15,911 nucleotides of DNA, from contig CAZWZG010000066.1 in the NCBI GenBank assembly GCA_964638245.1, positions 1-15,911 on the forward strand, given 5' to 3'. Made by a program: the position numbers and the translations under genes. The notes under the pieces are model-generated. The model was not told the DNA's origin. It worked only from the letters and a program-made list of their open reading frames with translations, and made no database searches. Within the stretch, counting starts at the first letter, position 1; every line of letters starts with the position of its first letter. The stretch comes from CAZWZG01 sp964638245 (GTDB taxonomy: Bacteria; Pseudomonadota; Alphaproteobacteria; Rhodobacterales; Rhodobacteraceae). Positions 7,841 through 15,013 of the stretch are shown one piece after another.

Positions 7841-9444
7841 ATGATCGATCTGCGCCCGGTGGGGTACGTGATTGGCCTGCTTGTGGCCGTGCTGGGCGGT
7901 GCCATGCTGGTGCCCATGTTCGTCGACTGGGTGTCGGGGAATGGGCACGCTTGGGTTTTCCTGCAAAGCGCTATTCTGACGGGTTTTGCCGGGGGCGGGG
8001 TGGCGCTAGCCTGTTCAAATGGCGCCGATCAGCGCATCAACATTCAACAGACCTTCCTGATCACAACAGGTGTTTGGCTTGCCTTGCCGGTTTTCGGCGC
8101 GATCCCGTTCTGGCTGGGCGCGACCGAAGCACGCCTTGTTGACGGGTTTTTCGAAGCCATGTCCGGGCTTACGACAACCGGCTCGACCGTGTTCACGGGG
8201 CTCGAAGACCTGCCGCGCGGGATCCTTTTCTGGCGCGGAATGCTGCAATGGATCGGTGGGATCGGGATCATTGTTGTGGCCATGGTGTTTTTGCCGGAGC
8301 TGCGCATTGGTGGCATGCAGATCTTCCGCTCGGAAGGCTTTGATACCTTTGGAAAAATCCTTCCGCGCGCGGGTCAGATATCGGCCCGGATTTCGGTCGT
8401 GTACCTGACGCTGACCATCATCTGCGGGCTCTTCTACCTGGGTTTTGGCATGGCCCCGTTTGACGCGATTGTTCATGCGATGACCACAATCGCGACCGGG
8501 GGCTTTGCCAACTACGATGACTCATTCGCCGTCTTCGGGGCCGGTGTCGAATACACCGCAATCGCCTTCATGATCCTCGCTGCACTCCCCTTCGTGCGCT
8601 ACGTGCAACTATTGTCAGGCGCAGGCGGCAACATTTTTGCAGACGCACAGGTGCGCGCTTTCCTCGGACTGATCGTTGCGGTCGGCCTCCTACTGGTTCT
8701 GTGGCTCTGGGCGACCTCCCCACTGACGGGAGAGCTTGGTTTGCGCAAGGCGCTCTTCAACGGCGTGTCGATCCTGACCGGAACGGGCTATGCGAGTGCG
8801 GACTACATGCTTTGGGGAGCGTTTCCGGTAGCAGTGCTGTTTTTTGCGGGTCTCATTGGCGGCTGCGCAGGCTCCACAAGTTGTTCGATCAAGGTCTTCC
8901 GCTACCAGATCCTTGTTTCGAGCATTTTCGCTCAGCTGCAGCGAAGCCATTCGCCACACGGCCTATTCCGGCCGCGCTACGACGGACGCCCCATCGACGA
9001 CGAGGTTCTGTCGTCGGTCATGGCGTTCTTCGTATTGTTCCTGATCTCGCTTGGAGTCACGGCTGTGCTCCTGGGGGCGACTGGCTTGGATTTGATCACT
9101 TCAGTTTCGGCTGCGTCTGCCGCACTGGCCAACATCGGCCCCGGCCTGGGTGATATCGTTGGTCCGTCAGGCAATTTCGCACCGCTTTCCGACACAGCGA
9201 AATGGCTTCTGGCGGCAGCGATGCTGGTCGGGCGCCTAGAGCTGATGGTGGTTTATGCCATCCTAACGCTGCANNNNNNNNNNNNNNNNNNNNNNNNNNN
9301 NNNNNNNNNNNNNNNNNNNNNNNNNNNNNNNNNNNNNNNNNNNNNNNNNNNNNNNNNNNNNNNNNNNNNNNNNCGATGCTGGTCGGGCGCCTAGAGCTGA
9401 TGGTGGTTTATGCCATCCTAACGCTGCACTTCTGGCGCGCGTAA
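7841..9444 (+). CDS. trkH: TrkH-type potassium uptake protein, interrupted by an assembly gap
   Basis: Inner-membrane K+ translocating subunit of Trk/Ktr systems, which works with a TrkA-type NAD-binding partner (not in this window). The four pore-loop filters are visible: TTTGS (111-115), ATGGF (218-222), TGTGY (313-317) and NIGPG (431-435). The block GMLQWIGGIGIIVVAMVFLP (133-152) is also typical. Bases 9274-9373 are Ns, and the same 55 bases stand on either side of them. Removing the Ns and one copy (155 bases) joins the frame exactly: GRLELMVVYAILTL continues HFWRA and stops at 9444, giving 482 residues, a normal TrkH length. As deposited, the frame breaks and ends at 9394. I take the gene as intact. 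The frame is open to a TTG at 7805, but ATG 7841 gives the family N terminus (MIDLRPVGYVIGLL). It starts 33 bases after folE2. Confidence 0.93.
9219..9273 (+). repeat. Left copy of a 55-base duplication flanking the gap
   Basis: Bases 9219-9273 (CGATGCTGG...ACGCTGCA) are identical to 9374-9428. The left copy runs exactly to the first N and the right copy starts exactly after the last. This is what overlapping contig ends look like when a scaffolder puts a fixed gap between them. Confidence 0.97.
9274..9373. other. Assembly gap of exactly 100 Ns
   Basis: One hundred Ns, the conventional placeholder for a gap of unknown size. The identical flanks suggest the real gap length is minus 55, so no sequence is missing. 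Confidence 0.98.
9374..9428 (+). repeat. Right copy of the 55-base duplication flanking the gap
   Basis: Identical to 9219-9273. Here it is read out of frame relative to the left copy because 155 extra bases separate equivalent positions. When the two copies are merged, the codons CAC TTC TGG CGC GCG TAA complete trkH. Confidence 0.97.
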
Positions 9445-9449
9445 ACGGC

Positions 9450-11138
9450 CTAGTTCCAGCAGTTCACCAAAACCGTGAAATCCGCCGCCAGTCGGGTCAA
9501 GTCTTCGGGTGCTAGGGCGTCGCTTTCGTCCGCCGCCGCGGCGTTGATCCCTGCAGCCCCGAGAAACTCCGCAATGCTTGGTACGTTGGCTCCAAACTGC
9601 ACGCCCTCGGGCAACTGGCGACCGCCTTCTTCTCGCGGAAGCAGAACGCCCAGTATTGCACCGGCCTCGGTCAGTATTGGCCCGCCCGTATCGCCGGGTG
9701 CGGCATCGAGTGTAAAGCGTTGGCGGGTATCTTCTCCATTCAGGCCCCGCAGATCGTCTAGCGTGCCAAACGTGACCGACGGCGCACCCAAGGCGCCGCC
9801 AAAGGAATACCCCGCCACAGCGATATCCGCGTTCAGACGCGGTGCTGTCGTTGCAAGTCGGGCCACCGCGATTGGAGCAAGGCGCTCGCGCGGCTCAAGA
9901 AGGGCCAAGCCGTCAGCCTGCCAAGCCAGCGTCATTTCCGTGTCTTCGCCGAGCGTTATGCGTTCACAGGAACCAACAGGCGCGCCCGCGGTCAAAACGG
10001 CCCCGCTCGCGTCCACGAAGAACCCGGAAATCGCTGCATCCGGTCGCCTGATTTCCAGACCGGCCAGCAGATCCGTGCTTTGGTCGAACCCTTGTCCGGC
10101 ATTGTCAGGCAAAACCTGCCCGCGCACCGATGCAAAGCTGTCCCGCATGGCCGCAACGGCAAGGCTGCGGCGCTTTTCGTCACCCGCTGGCCAGGTCAGC
10201 ACAAATCCTTTGATTTCGCCATTGGCCAGCTCGGCATAGGCTTCGGATACGATCTGATCATTCGCGCCTACGATTGAGAAACTGCTTCGATTGCGTCTCC
10301 GGTCGCCGTCCAGCGGAATGACACGCAAGGATTGGAGCACTTCGTACAGGCTGGCAAAAGACGTTGCATCGCCTGCCTGACTGATCAAAAGGACCTGCAC
10401 GCCATCATCGGTGGACGCAGTGTAGTGGGCAAACGGAGCTTCGTAGCGATCAAAGGCAACAAGGCCCGTGGGCATATCGATCTCGATCCCGGCTCTGGCG
10501 TCAAAAACCGGGGCCATGGCAAGGCTGGCCAGCGCGTCATTGTACGCCCCAAGAAGCGCAACCCTCTGGGCGGACGTGAGAACCCCGGTGTTTTCGAAGC
10601 CGTTGGCAGCCTGCCACGCGCCCATCGCGCGCCGCGTTCCGGGCCCGAACGCGCCATCGATCGACGAATTGTAAAACCCTTCCCAACGCAAAGCGATCTG
10701 TAGCTCCTCGCGCTGGGGCCGTGTCAAAAGGCGTTCGGAGGTGCGGGCCTGCGCCGGTGTTTCATCGGACGCGACCAGTTCGGGCAACGGGGCAGGGGCG
10801 GGTGTATCCACGACCGGCAGCGGCCCATCGGGCCAAAACCGCGGCCCAAACGCCGAACCATCTGCAATGAAGGCGTCCCGAGGCACGGCACCCGCAATGC
10901 GCAAGCGCGAAAGCTCTGACGGTGCACTTGCTGCGTCATAGGGCCCAAGCACGATTGCGAACCAGCCGGATCCAAGCCGGAAACCGGCCACGTTGTTGAG
11001 CCGACCGGCATAATCCCGCGCCCGTTCTTCGGCCTGTACTTGATTGGGCCGCGCTTCAACTTGCAGCCAAACCTGATTTTGGGCCCATACGGGCACAGCA
11101 AAGGTCAGGCAGAAAAGAACAGCGAAAAATCTGAGCAT
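9450..11138 (-). CDS. Secreted peptidoglycan-binding protein with a degenerate trypsin-like domain
   Basis: A 562-residue periplasmic protein. The signal peptide is residues 1-19 (cleavage after VWA). Residues 22-93 resemble a SPOR-like region (VWLQVEARPNQVQAEERARD ... GWFAIVLGPYDAASA). A linker rich in Pro and Ala follows (105-130). Residues 139-196 are a PG_binding_1 domain (IDGAFGPGTRRAMGAWQAANG). The C-terminal part (about 355-535) has the layout of a trypsin-fold protease: GFFVDASGAVLTAGAPVGSC where active members have LTNxHVV, GLALL where they have DxALL, and PGDTGGPILTEAGAILGVLL where they have GDSGGP. The usual His, Asp and Ser thus appear replaced, with Thr484 at the Ser position. 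C391 and C560 could pair. The ATG has AGAGG upstream. The role may be cell-wall binding or scaffolding. The gene converges on trkH with only 5 bases between stops. Confidence 0.85.
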   Translation of the reverse strand: MLRFFAVLFCLTFAVPVWAQNQVWLQVEARPNQVQAEERARDYAGRLNNVAGFRLGSGWFAIVLGPYDAASAPSELSRLRIAGAVPRDAFIADGSAFGPRFWPDGPLPVVDTPAPAPLPELVASDETPAQARTSERLLTRPQREELQIALRWEGFYNSSIDGAFGPGTRRAMGAWQAANGFENTGVLTSAQRVALLGAYNDALASLAMAPVFDARAGIEIDMPTGLVAFDRYEAPFAHYTASTDDGVQVLLISQAGDATSFASLYEVLQSLRVIPLDGDRRRNRSSFSIVGANDQIVSEAYAELANGEIKGFVLTWPAGDEKRRSLAVAAMRDSFASVRGQVLPDNAGQGFDQSTDLLAGLEIRRPDAAISGFFVDASGAVLTAGAPVGSCERITLGEDTEMTLAWQADGLALLEPRERLAPIAVARLATTAPRLNADIAVAGYSFGGALGAPSVTFGTLDDLRGLNGEDTRQRFTLDAAPGDTGGPILTEAGAILGVLLPREEGGRQLPEGVQFGANVPSIAEFLGAAGINAAAADESDALAPEDLTRLAADFTVLVNCWN

Positions 11139-11167
11139 CGGGGCGGCCTCTGGTCACGCAACAACGC

Positions 11168-11184
11168 CTGCCCGTTCTGGGCAG
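11168..11184 (-). other. Small hairpin in the 5' leader of the secreted-protein gene
   Basis: CTGCCC (11168-11173) and GGGCAG (11179-11184) form a 6-bp stem with a 5-base loop, 30 bases before the minus-strand start at 11138. It would lie at or near the 5' end of the transcript from the candidate promoter at 11191-11220. No function is claimed. Confidence 0.3.
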
Positions 11185-11190
11185 ACCCTC

Positions 11191-11220
11191 TTAAAAGACG
11201 CGCCCTTTCGCGCGCGTCAA
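11191..11220 (-). promoter_or_regulatory. Candidate promoter of the secreted-protein gene with a palindromic spacer
   Basis: On the minus strand TTGACG (11220-11215) and TTTTAA (11196-11191) are 18 bases apart and fit a sigma-70 promoter reasonably well. The spacer holds a perfect inverted repeat, GACGCGC (11197-11203) and GCGCGTC (11212-11218). Outside it, CTCTT (11188-11192) and AAGAG (11219-11223) also pair, with AAAA bulged. A repressor site between -35 and -10 would be a classic layout, but this is inferred from sequence only. Confidence 0.4.
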
Positions 11221-11251
11221 GAGTGACACAGCGAAATCGCCCTTGATCCGA

Positions 11252-11280
11252 TTGACCCCCCGACAGCCGTTGCATATTGA
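11252..11280 (+). promoter_or_regulatory. Candidate glyQ promoter
   Basis: TTGACC (11252-11257) matches the -35 consensus at five of six positions. TATTGA (11275-11280), after a 17-base spacer, is a weaker -10. This would start transcription about 20 bases before the glyQ ATG. The region is divergent from the secreted-protein promoter. Confidence 0.4.
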
Positions 11281-11305
11281 GAACGCGATTTTCCGGAGCA
11301 GCCCC

Positions 11306-12211
11306 ATGTCAAAGCCCAAAAGCTTTCAAGAGATAATCCTGCGTCTTCAGACCTATTGGTCCGAGCAAGGCTGCGCCATTTTGCAGCCCTATGACATGGA
11401 AGTCGGTGCGGGGACGTTCCATCCAGCAACAACGCTTCGCGCCTTGGGTCCGAAACCCTGGGCAGCAGCCTATGTTCAACCCTCGCGACGCCCAACCGAT
11501 GGCCGCTATGGCGAGAATCCCAACCGCCTTCAGCACTACTATCAGTTCCAGGTCATCATGAAGCCGTCTCCGCCGGACTTTCAGGACCTGTACTTGGGGA
11601 GCCTCAAGGCCATTGGCATCGACACCGACATCCACGACATCCGCTTTGTCGAGGACGACTGGGAAAGCCCGACGCTTGGTGCATGGGGGCTGGGTTGGGA
11701 AGTGTGGTGTGACGGCATGGAAGTCAGTCAATTCACGTACTTCCAACAGGTTGGCGGGCATGATTGCCGCCCGGTTTCGGGGGAGCTGACCTACGGCCTG
11801 GAACGGCTGGCCATGTATGTGCTTGGCATCGATCACGTGATGGAGATGCCGTTCAATGATCCTCAAACGCCCATCCCGCTGAGCTATGGCGACGTGTTTC
11901 TGCAGACGGAAGAGGAATACAGCCGCTTCAATTTCGATCAGGCGAATACCGAGGCGCTGCTCAAGCATTTCGAAGACGCCGAAGCCGAATGCGCGGCCAT
12001 CCTCGCCGCGCCTGCGGACGATCCGAAGACGGGCAAACGTATCATCATGGCCCATCCCGCGTATGACCAGTGCATCAAGGCCAGCCATATATTCAACCTG
12101 CTGGACGCGCGTGGTGTGATCTCGGTCACCGAGCGGCAAGCCTACATTGGACGCGTGCGCGCGCTCGCCAAGGCCTGCGCCGACGCCTACGTCGAAACCC
12201 AAGCGGCATGA
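11306..12211 (+). CDS. glyQ: Glycine--tRNA ligase alpha subunit
   Basis: Catalytic class II aminoacylation subunit of the bacterial alpha2beta2 glycyl-tRNA synthetase, which works with GlyS encoded downstream. It has 301 residues, close to the usual length. Diagnostic blocks are QEIILRLQTYWSEQGCAILQ, PYDMEVGAGTFHPATTLRAL, AYVQPSRRPTDGRYGENPNR, LQHYYQFQVIMKPSP, LGAWGLGWEVWCDGMEVSQF and the motif-3 region VSGELTYGLERLAMYVLGID. The frame is open to 11243, but ATG 11306 gives the conserved N terminus (MSKPKSFQEIILRLQ) and has GGAG (11294-11297) at a suitable distance. Its stop overlaps the ATG of the next gene (ATGA), so the small membrane protein is coupled to glyQ and stands between the two synthetase subunits. 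Confidence 0.98.
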   Translation: MSKPKSFQEIILRLQTYWSEQGCAILQPYDMEVGAGTFHPATTLRALGPKPWAAAYVQPSRRPTDGRYGENPNRLQHYYQFQVIMKPSPPDFQDLYLGSLKAIGIDTDIHDIRFVEDDWESPTLGAWGLGWEVWCDGMEVSQFTYFQQVGGHDCRPVSGELTYGLERLAMYVLGIDHVMEMPFNDPQTPIPLSYGDVFLQTEEEYSRFNFDQANTEALLKHFEDAEAECAAILAAPADDPKTGKRIIMAHPAYDQCIKASHIFNLLDARGVISVTERQAYIGRVRALAKACADAYVETQAA

Positions 12212-12735
12212 GCGGGCGTCTTGTCGGCGGTTTTCTTGTGCTGATCGCGCTCATCGCAGGCGCGGCGGTCTACTATTTGCAGGTCTACGCGTTCTATGAA
12301 GACGCCTCCGCCGTGTCCGGAGGAGACGTCATGCTGACCAAGATCGTGTCGGGTGACCCAGAACCGATCCTGGCCGAGGGGCTTACCGCGATTGACGCCG
12401 ACAGCTCTCCGATCCGCTACCGGGGTTGTTTCCAAACGTCCCAAAGCCTTGCGTTATTGACCGAAACCTACGTTCTTTACGAAGAAACACCTGACCCCCG
12501 GGTCGCGCCTGGATGGTTTGACTGTTTTGATGCCGATGACATCGCAGCCCAGATCGATAGCGGCGAGATGCTCGTCTTCCTAGGTCAGGCCAACATCCAA
12601 TACGGCATCGACCGGGTGATCGGGATCAGCGCCACGGGCCAAGGGCGCATCTGGCACGAAATCAATGCCTGTGGCTCGGCACATTTCGACGGCGACCCCT
12701 TGCCTGATGATTGTCCGACGCCGCCCGCTGAGTAG
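12208..12735 (+). CDS. Small membrane-anchored protein between glyQ and glyS (probably DUF6446 family)
   Basis: A 175-residue protein. Residues 5-24 form one hydrophobic N-terminal segment (LVGGFLVLIALIAGAAVYYL) without an obvious cleavage site, so it is probably an inner-membrane anchor with a periplasmic domain. The domain carries four cysteines: C74 (RYRGCF), C106 (GWFDCF), C155 (INACGS) and C169 (DDCP), which could make two disulfides. I recall a family of this kind between glyQ and glyS in Rhodobacterales, labelled DUF6446; its function is unknown to me. ATG 12208 lies in the glyQ stop codon. The frame is open further upstream inside glyQ, but that part is glyQ read in another frame. A role linked to glycyl-tRNA synthesis is suggested only by position. 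Confidence 0.87.
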   Translation: MSGRLVGGFLVLIALIAGAAVYYLQVYAFYEDASAVSGGDVMLTKIVSGDPEPILAEGLTAIDADSSPIRYRGCFQTSQSLALLTETYVLYEETPDPRVAPGWFDCFDADDIAAQIDSGEMLVFLGQANIQYGIDRVIGISATGQGRIWHEINACGSAHFDGDPLPDDCPTPPAE

Positions 12736-12754
12736 GCTTCTTCTTCATCTGGCC

Positions 12755-12787
12755 ACAAATATCCCGGGGTCTGGGGCAGAGCCCCAG
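12755..12787. repeat. Rhodobacterales-type intergenic element: CAAATATCCCGGGG plus GC hairpin
   Basis: CCACAAATATCCCGGGG is followed by a perfect 7-bp stem, CTGGGGC (12771-12777) and GCCCCAG (12781-12787), with loop AGA. From memory, very similar AAATATCCCGGGG-plus-hairpin segments recur after genes in Rhodobacterales genomes. Position right after a stop codon suggests a transcript-end or mRNA-stabilising element. No T run follows, so it is not a textbook intrinsic terminator. Only one copy is in this window. Confidence 0.5.
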
Positions 12788-12873
12788 TGAGCCCAACCAT
12801 CCGCACCGTATTTCCCCTCGCACGCCTCGGCCACATCCGCTAAACCCCCGCCGAACCGCTCAAGGACTGACCC

Positions 12874-14949
12874 ATGCCCGACCTCCTGATCGAGCTTTTT
12901 TCCGAAGAAATCCCCGCACGGATGCAACGCCGCGCGGCCGATGACCTCAAACGTCTTGTGACGGACGGTCTTGTCGAGGCGGGCCTGACCTATGCCAGCG
13001 CGGGTGCGTTTGCCACACCGCGGCGCCTGACGCTGTCGATTGAAGGTCTTCTTGAGAAAAGCCCAAACAAACGAGAGGAGCGCAAGGGCCCGCGCACCGA
13101 TGCGCCCGAAAAGGCACTTGAAGGCTTTCTGCGATCGACGGGGCTGACCAAGGATCAACTCGAAGCCCGTGACGACAAAAAAGGGCAAGTCTGGTTCGCA
13201 ACCATCGAAACGCCGGGCCGTCCGGCCGCCGACATCGTGGCAGAGGTGCTTGAGGCGACGATCCGGTCCTTCCCGTGGCCCAAATCCATGGTCTGGGGCG
13301 CCGGGTCGCTCCGCTGGGTGCGCCCGCTTCATCGCATTCTTTGCGTCCTTTCTGACGAGGCTGGCGCGTCGGTAGTCCCGGTGAAGGTCGACGGGATCGA
13401 CGCAGGCGATATCACTGAGGGTCACCGTTTCCATGCGCCCGCGGCTTTTGCTGTTTCTGGCTTTGACAACTACGAGGCCAAGCTGAAGCGCGCACATGTG
13501 ATCCTGCGAGCGGATGAACGCGCGGATGCGATTTGGCAGACCGCCACAAACATGGCCTTTGCCAAAGGCCTTGAGGTAGTCGAGGACAAGGGACTTCTGG
13601 CGGAGGTCTCCGGCCTTGTTGAATGGCCTGTCGTTCTGATGGGCGCGATTGATGACGCCTTCCTCGACCTGCCCCCGGAAGTGCTGCAGACGTCAATGAA
13701 GGAACACCAAAAGTTCTTCTCGGTCAAAAACCCCAAGACGGGCCGGATCGAGGCGTTTGTCACGGTCGCGAACCGGGAAACCGATGACGATGGGGCGACG
13801 ATCCTTGCGGGCAACCAAAAGGTTCTGTCGGCGCGCCTTTCGGACGCGAAATTCTTTTGGGAGAACGACCTGCGTGTGGCCAAGGATGGCATGGGCCCTT
13901 GGAAAGACGCGCTGTCGTCAGTGACGTTTCACAGGAAACTCGGCACGCAGGCCGAGCGCGTGGCGCGGATCGCGTCGCTCGCGCGTGAGATCGCGCCGCT
14001 TGTGGGTGCGGACCCCGACGAAGCAGCGCTTGCTGCGGAGATCGCAAAGGCGGATCTGACATCAGAGATGGTTTACGAGTTCCCCGAACTGCAAGGGACC
14101 ATGGGTCGGTACTACGCGGATGTTGCCGGGCTTCCCGAGGCCGTGGCCGCTGCCGCCGAAGACCACTATGCGCCCCTTGGGCCCACCGACGCCGTGCCGA
14201 GTGCTCCGGTATCGATTGCGGTGGCGCTGGCCGACAAGATCGATCTTCTGACCGGCTTCTGGGCGATTGAAGAGAAACCAACAGGGTCAAAAGATCCCTT
14301 CGCGCTGCGCCGGGCGGCGCTGGGCGTGATCCGGACGATTACGGAGAACGGTTTGCGTCTGTCTCTCGACACGTTCTTTGACGCAGGTCTCAAACAGCAT
14401 TCGGGGGCGAAAGACAGCGTTGGCGCTGACCTTCTGAGTTTCCTCCACGACCGGCTCAAGGTCGCCCTGAAGGATCAAGGCATCCGCCACGATATCCTTG
14501 ACTCGGTTCTTGCCAAGGACGGCGCAGACGACATCGTCCATGTTCAGGCGCGTGCATTGGCTCTTTCGCGGTTCTCCGGCAGCACAGATGGCGAAAACCT
14601 GATTCAAGGCTTCAAACGCGCCAACAACATCCTGACACAGGCAGAGGCCAAGGACGGCGTCGAATACTCCTTTGGTCCGGACAAGAAATACGCTGAAGCG
14701 CCCGAGGAACTGGCCCTTTTCGATGCGTTGACCGAAGCCGAGCCTTCGATCAAGGCCGCGTTGGAGGCTGAGGACTTCGACGCCGCATTCGGGCAGATGG
14801 CCTCGCTTCGCGCGCCAATCGATGCGTTTTTCGAGGCTGTTCAGGTCAACGCTGAAAGCCAGGTGCTGCGCCGTAACCGTCTGAACTTGCTGCACCTTAT
14901 CCGTCAAACGCTTGGCTCCGTCGCGGATTTGTCGCGGCTAGAGGGCTAG
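12874..14949 (+). CDS. glyS: Glycine--tRNA ligase beta subunit
   Basis: The tRNA-recognition subunit of the alpha2beta2 glycyl-tRNA synthetase, partner of GlyQ. It has 691 residues, the full family length. Conserved blocks appear in order: LLIELFSEEIPARMQRRAAD at the N terminus, SLRWVRPLHRILCV, GHRFHAP, LPPEVLQTSMKEHQKFFSVK, DAKFFWENDLRVAKDG, TSEMVYEFPELQGTMGRYYA, VALADKIDLLTGFWAIEEKP followed by TGSKDPFALRRAALGVIR, and the C-terminal anticodon-binding end RRNRLNLLHLIRQTLGSVAD. AAGGA lies seven bases before the ATG. The gene is 138 bases from the preceding membrane-protein gene; that gap holds the hairpin element at 12755-12787, so glyS may be partly uncoupled from glyQ transcription. The following PPDK-like gene starts 64 bases downstream. 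Confidence 0.98.
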   Translation: MPDLLIELFSEEIPARMQRRAADDLKRLVTDGLVEAGLTYASAGAFATPRRLTLSIEGLLEKSPNKREERKGPRTDAPEKALEGFLRSTGLTKDQLEARDDKKGQVWFATIETPGRPAADIVAEVLEATIRSFPWPKSMVWGAGSLRWVRPLHRILCVLSDEAGASVVPVKVDGIDAGDITEGHRFHAPAAFAVSGFDNYEAKLKRAHVILRADERADAIWQTATNMAFAKGLEVVEDKGLLAEVSGLVEWPVVLMGAIDDAFLDLPPEVLQTSMKEHQKFFSVKNPKTGRIEAFVTVANRETDDDGATILAGNQKVLSARLSDAKFFWENDLRVAKDGMGPWKDALSSVTFHRKLGTQAERVARIASLAREIAPLVGADPDEAALAAEIAKADLTSEMVYEFPELQGTMGRYYADVAGLPEAVAAAAEDHYAPLGPTDAVPSAPVSIAVALADKIDLLTGFWAIEEKPTGSKDPFALRRAALGVIRTITENGLRLSLDTFFDAGLKQHSGAKDSVGADLLSFLHDRLKVALKDQGIRHDILDSVLAKDGADDIVHVQARALALSRFSGSTDGENLIQGFKRANNILTQAEAKDGVEYSFGPDKKYAEAPEELALFDALTEAEPSIKAALEAEDFDAAFGQMASLRAPIDAFFEAVQVNAESQVLRRNRLNLLHLIRQTLGSVADLSRLEG

Positions 14950-14998
14950 AACCCCGGGTCACCCTTGATCGCCAGCCTGCAAGGCGTATGCTCCCTGC

Positions 14999-15006
14999 AA
15001 AGGAGA
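14999..15006 (+). promoter_or_regulatory. Ribosome binding site that fixes the TTG start of the PPDK-like gene
   Basis: AAAGGAGA at 14999-15006 is close to the ideal Shine-Dalgarno sequence and stands seven bases before TTG at 15014. No ATG or GTG in the same frame lies nearer, and the protein from TTG onward fits the family, so the non-ATG start is well supported. Confidence 0.8.
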
Positions 15007-15013
15007 TGCCGCA

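Noticed and set aside
9219..9428. True tandem duplication or mobile-element footprint in trkH
   Set aside because: The two copies abut exactly 100 Ns and merging them restores the frame, which is far better explained by overlapping contig ends.
11309..12202. Open frame of 297 codons on the minus strand opposite glyQ
   Set aside because: It mirrors glyQ almost end to end; long antisense frames are expected when third codon positions are GC-rich. No ribosome binding site or domain was seen.
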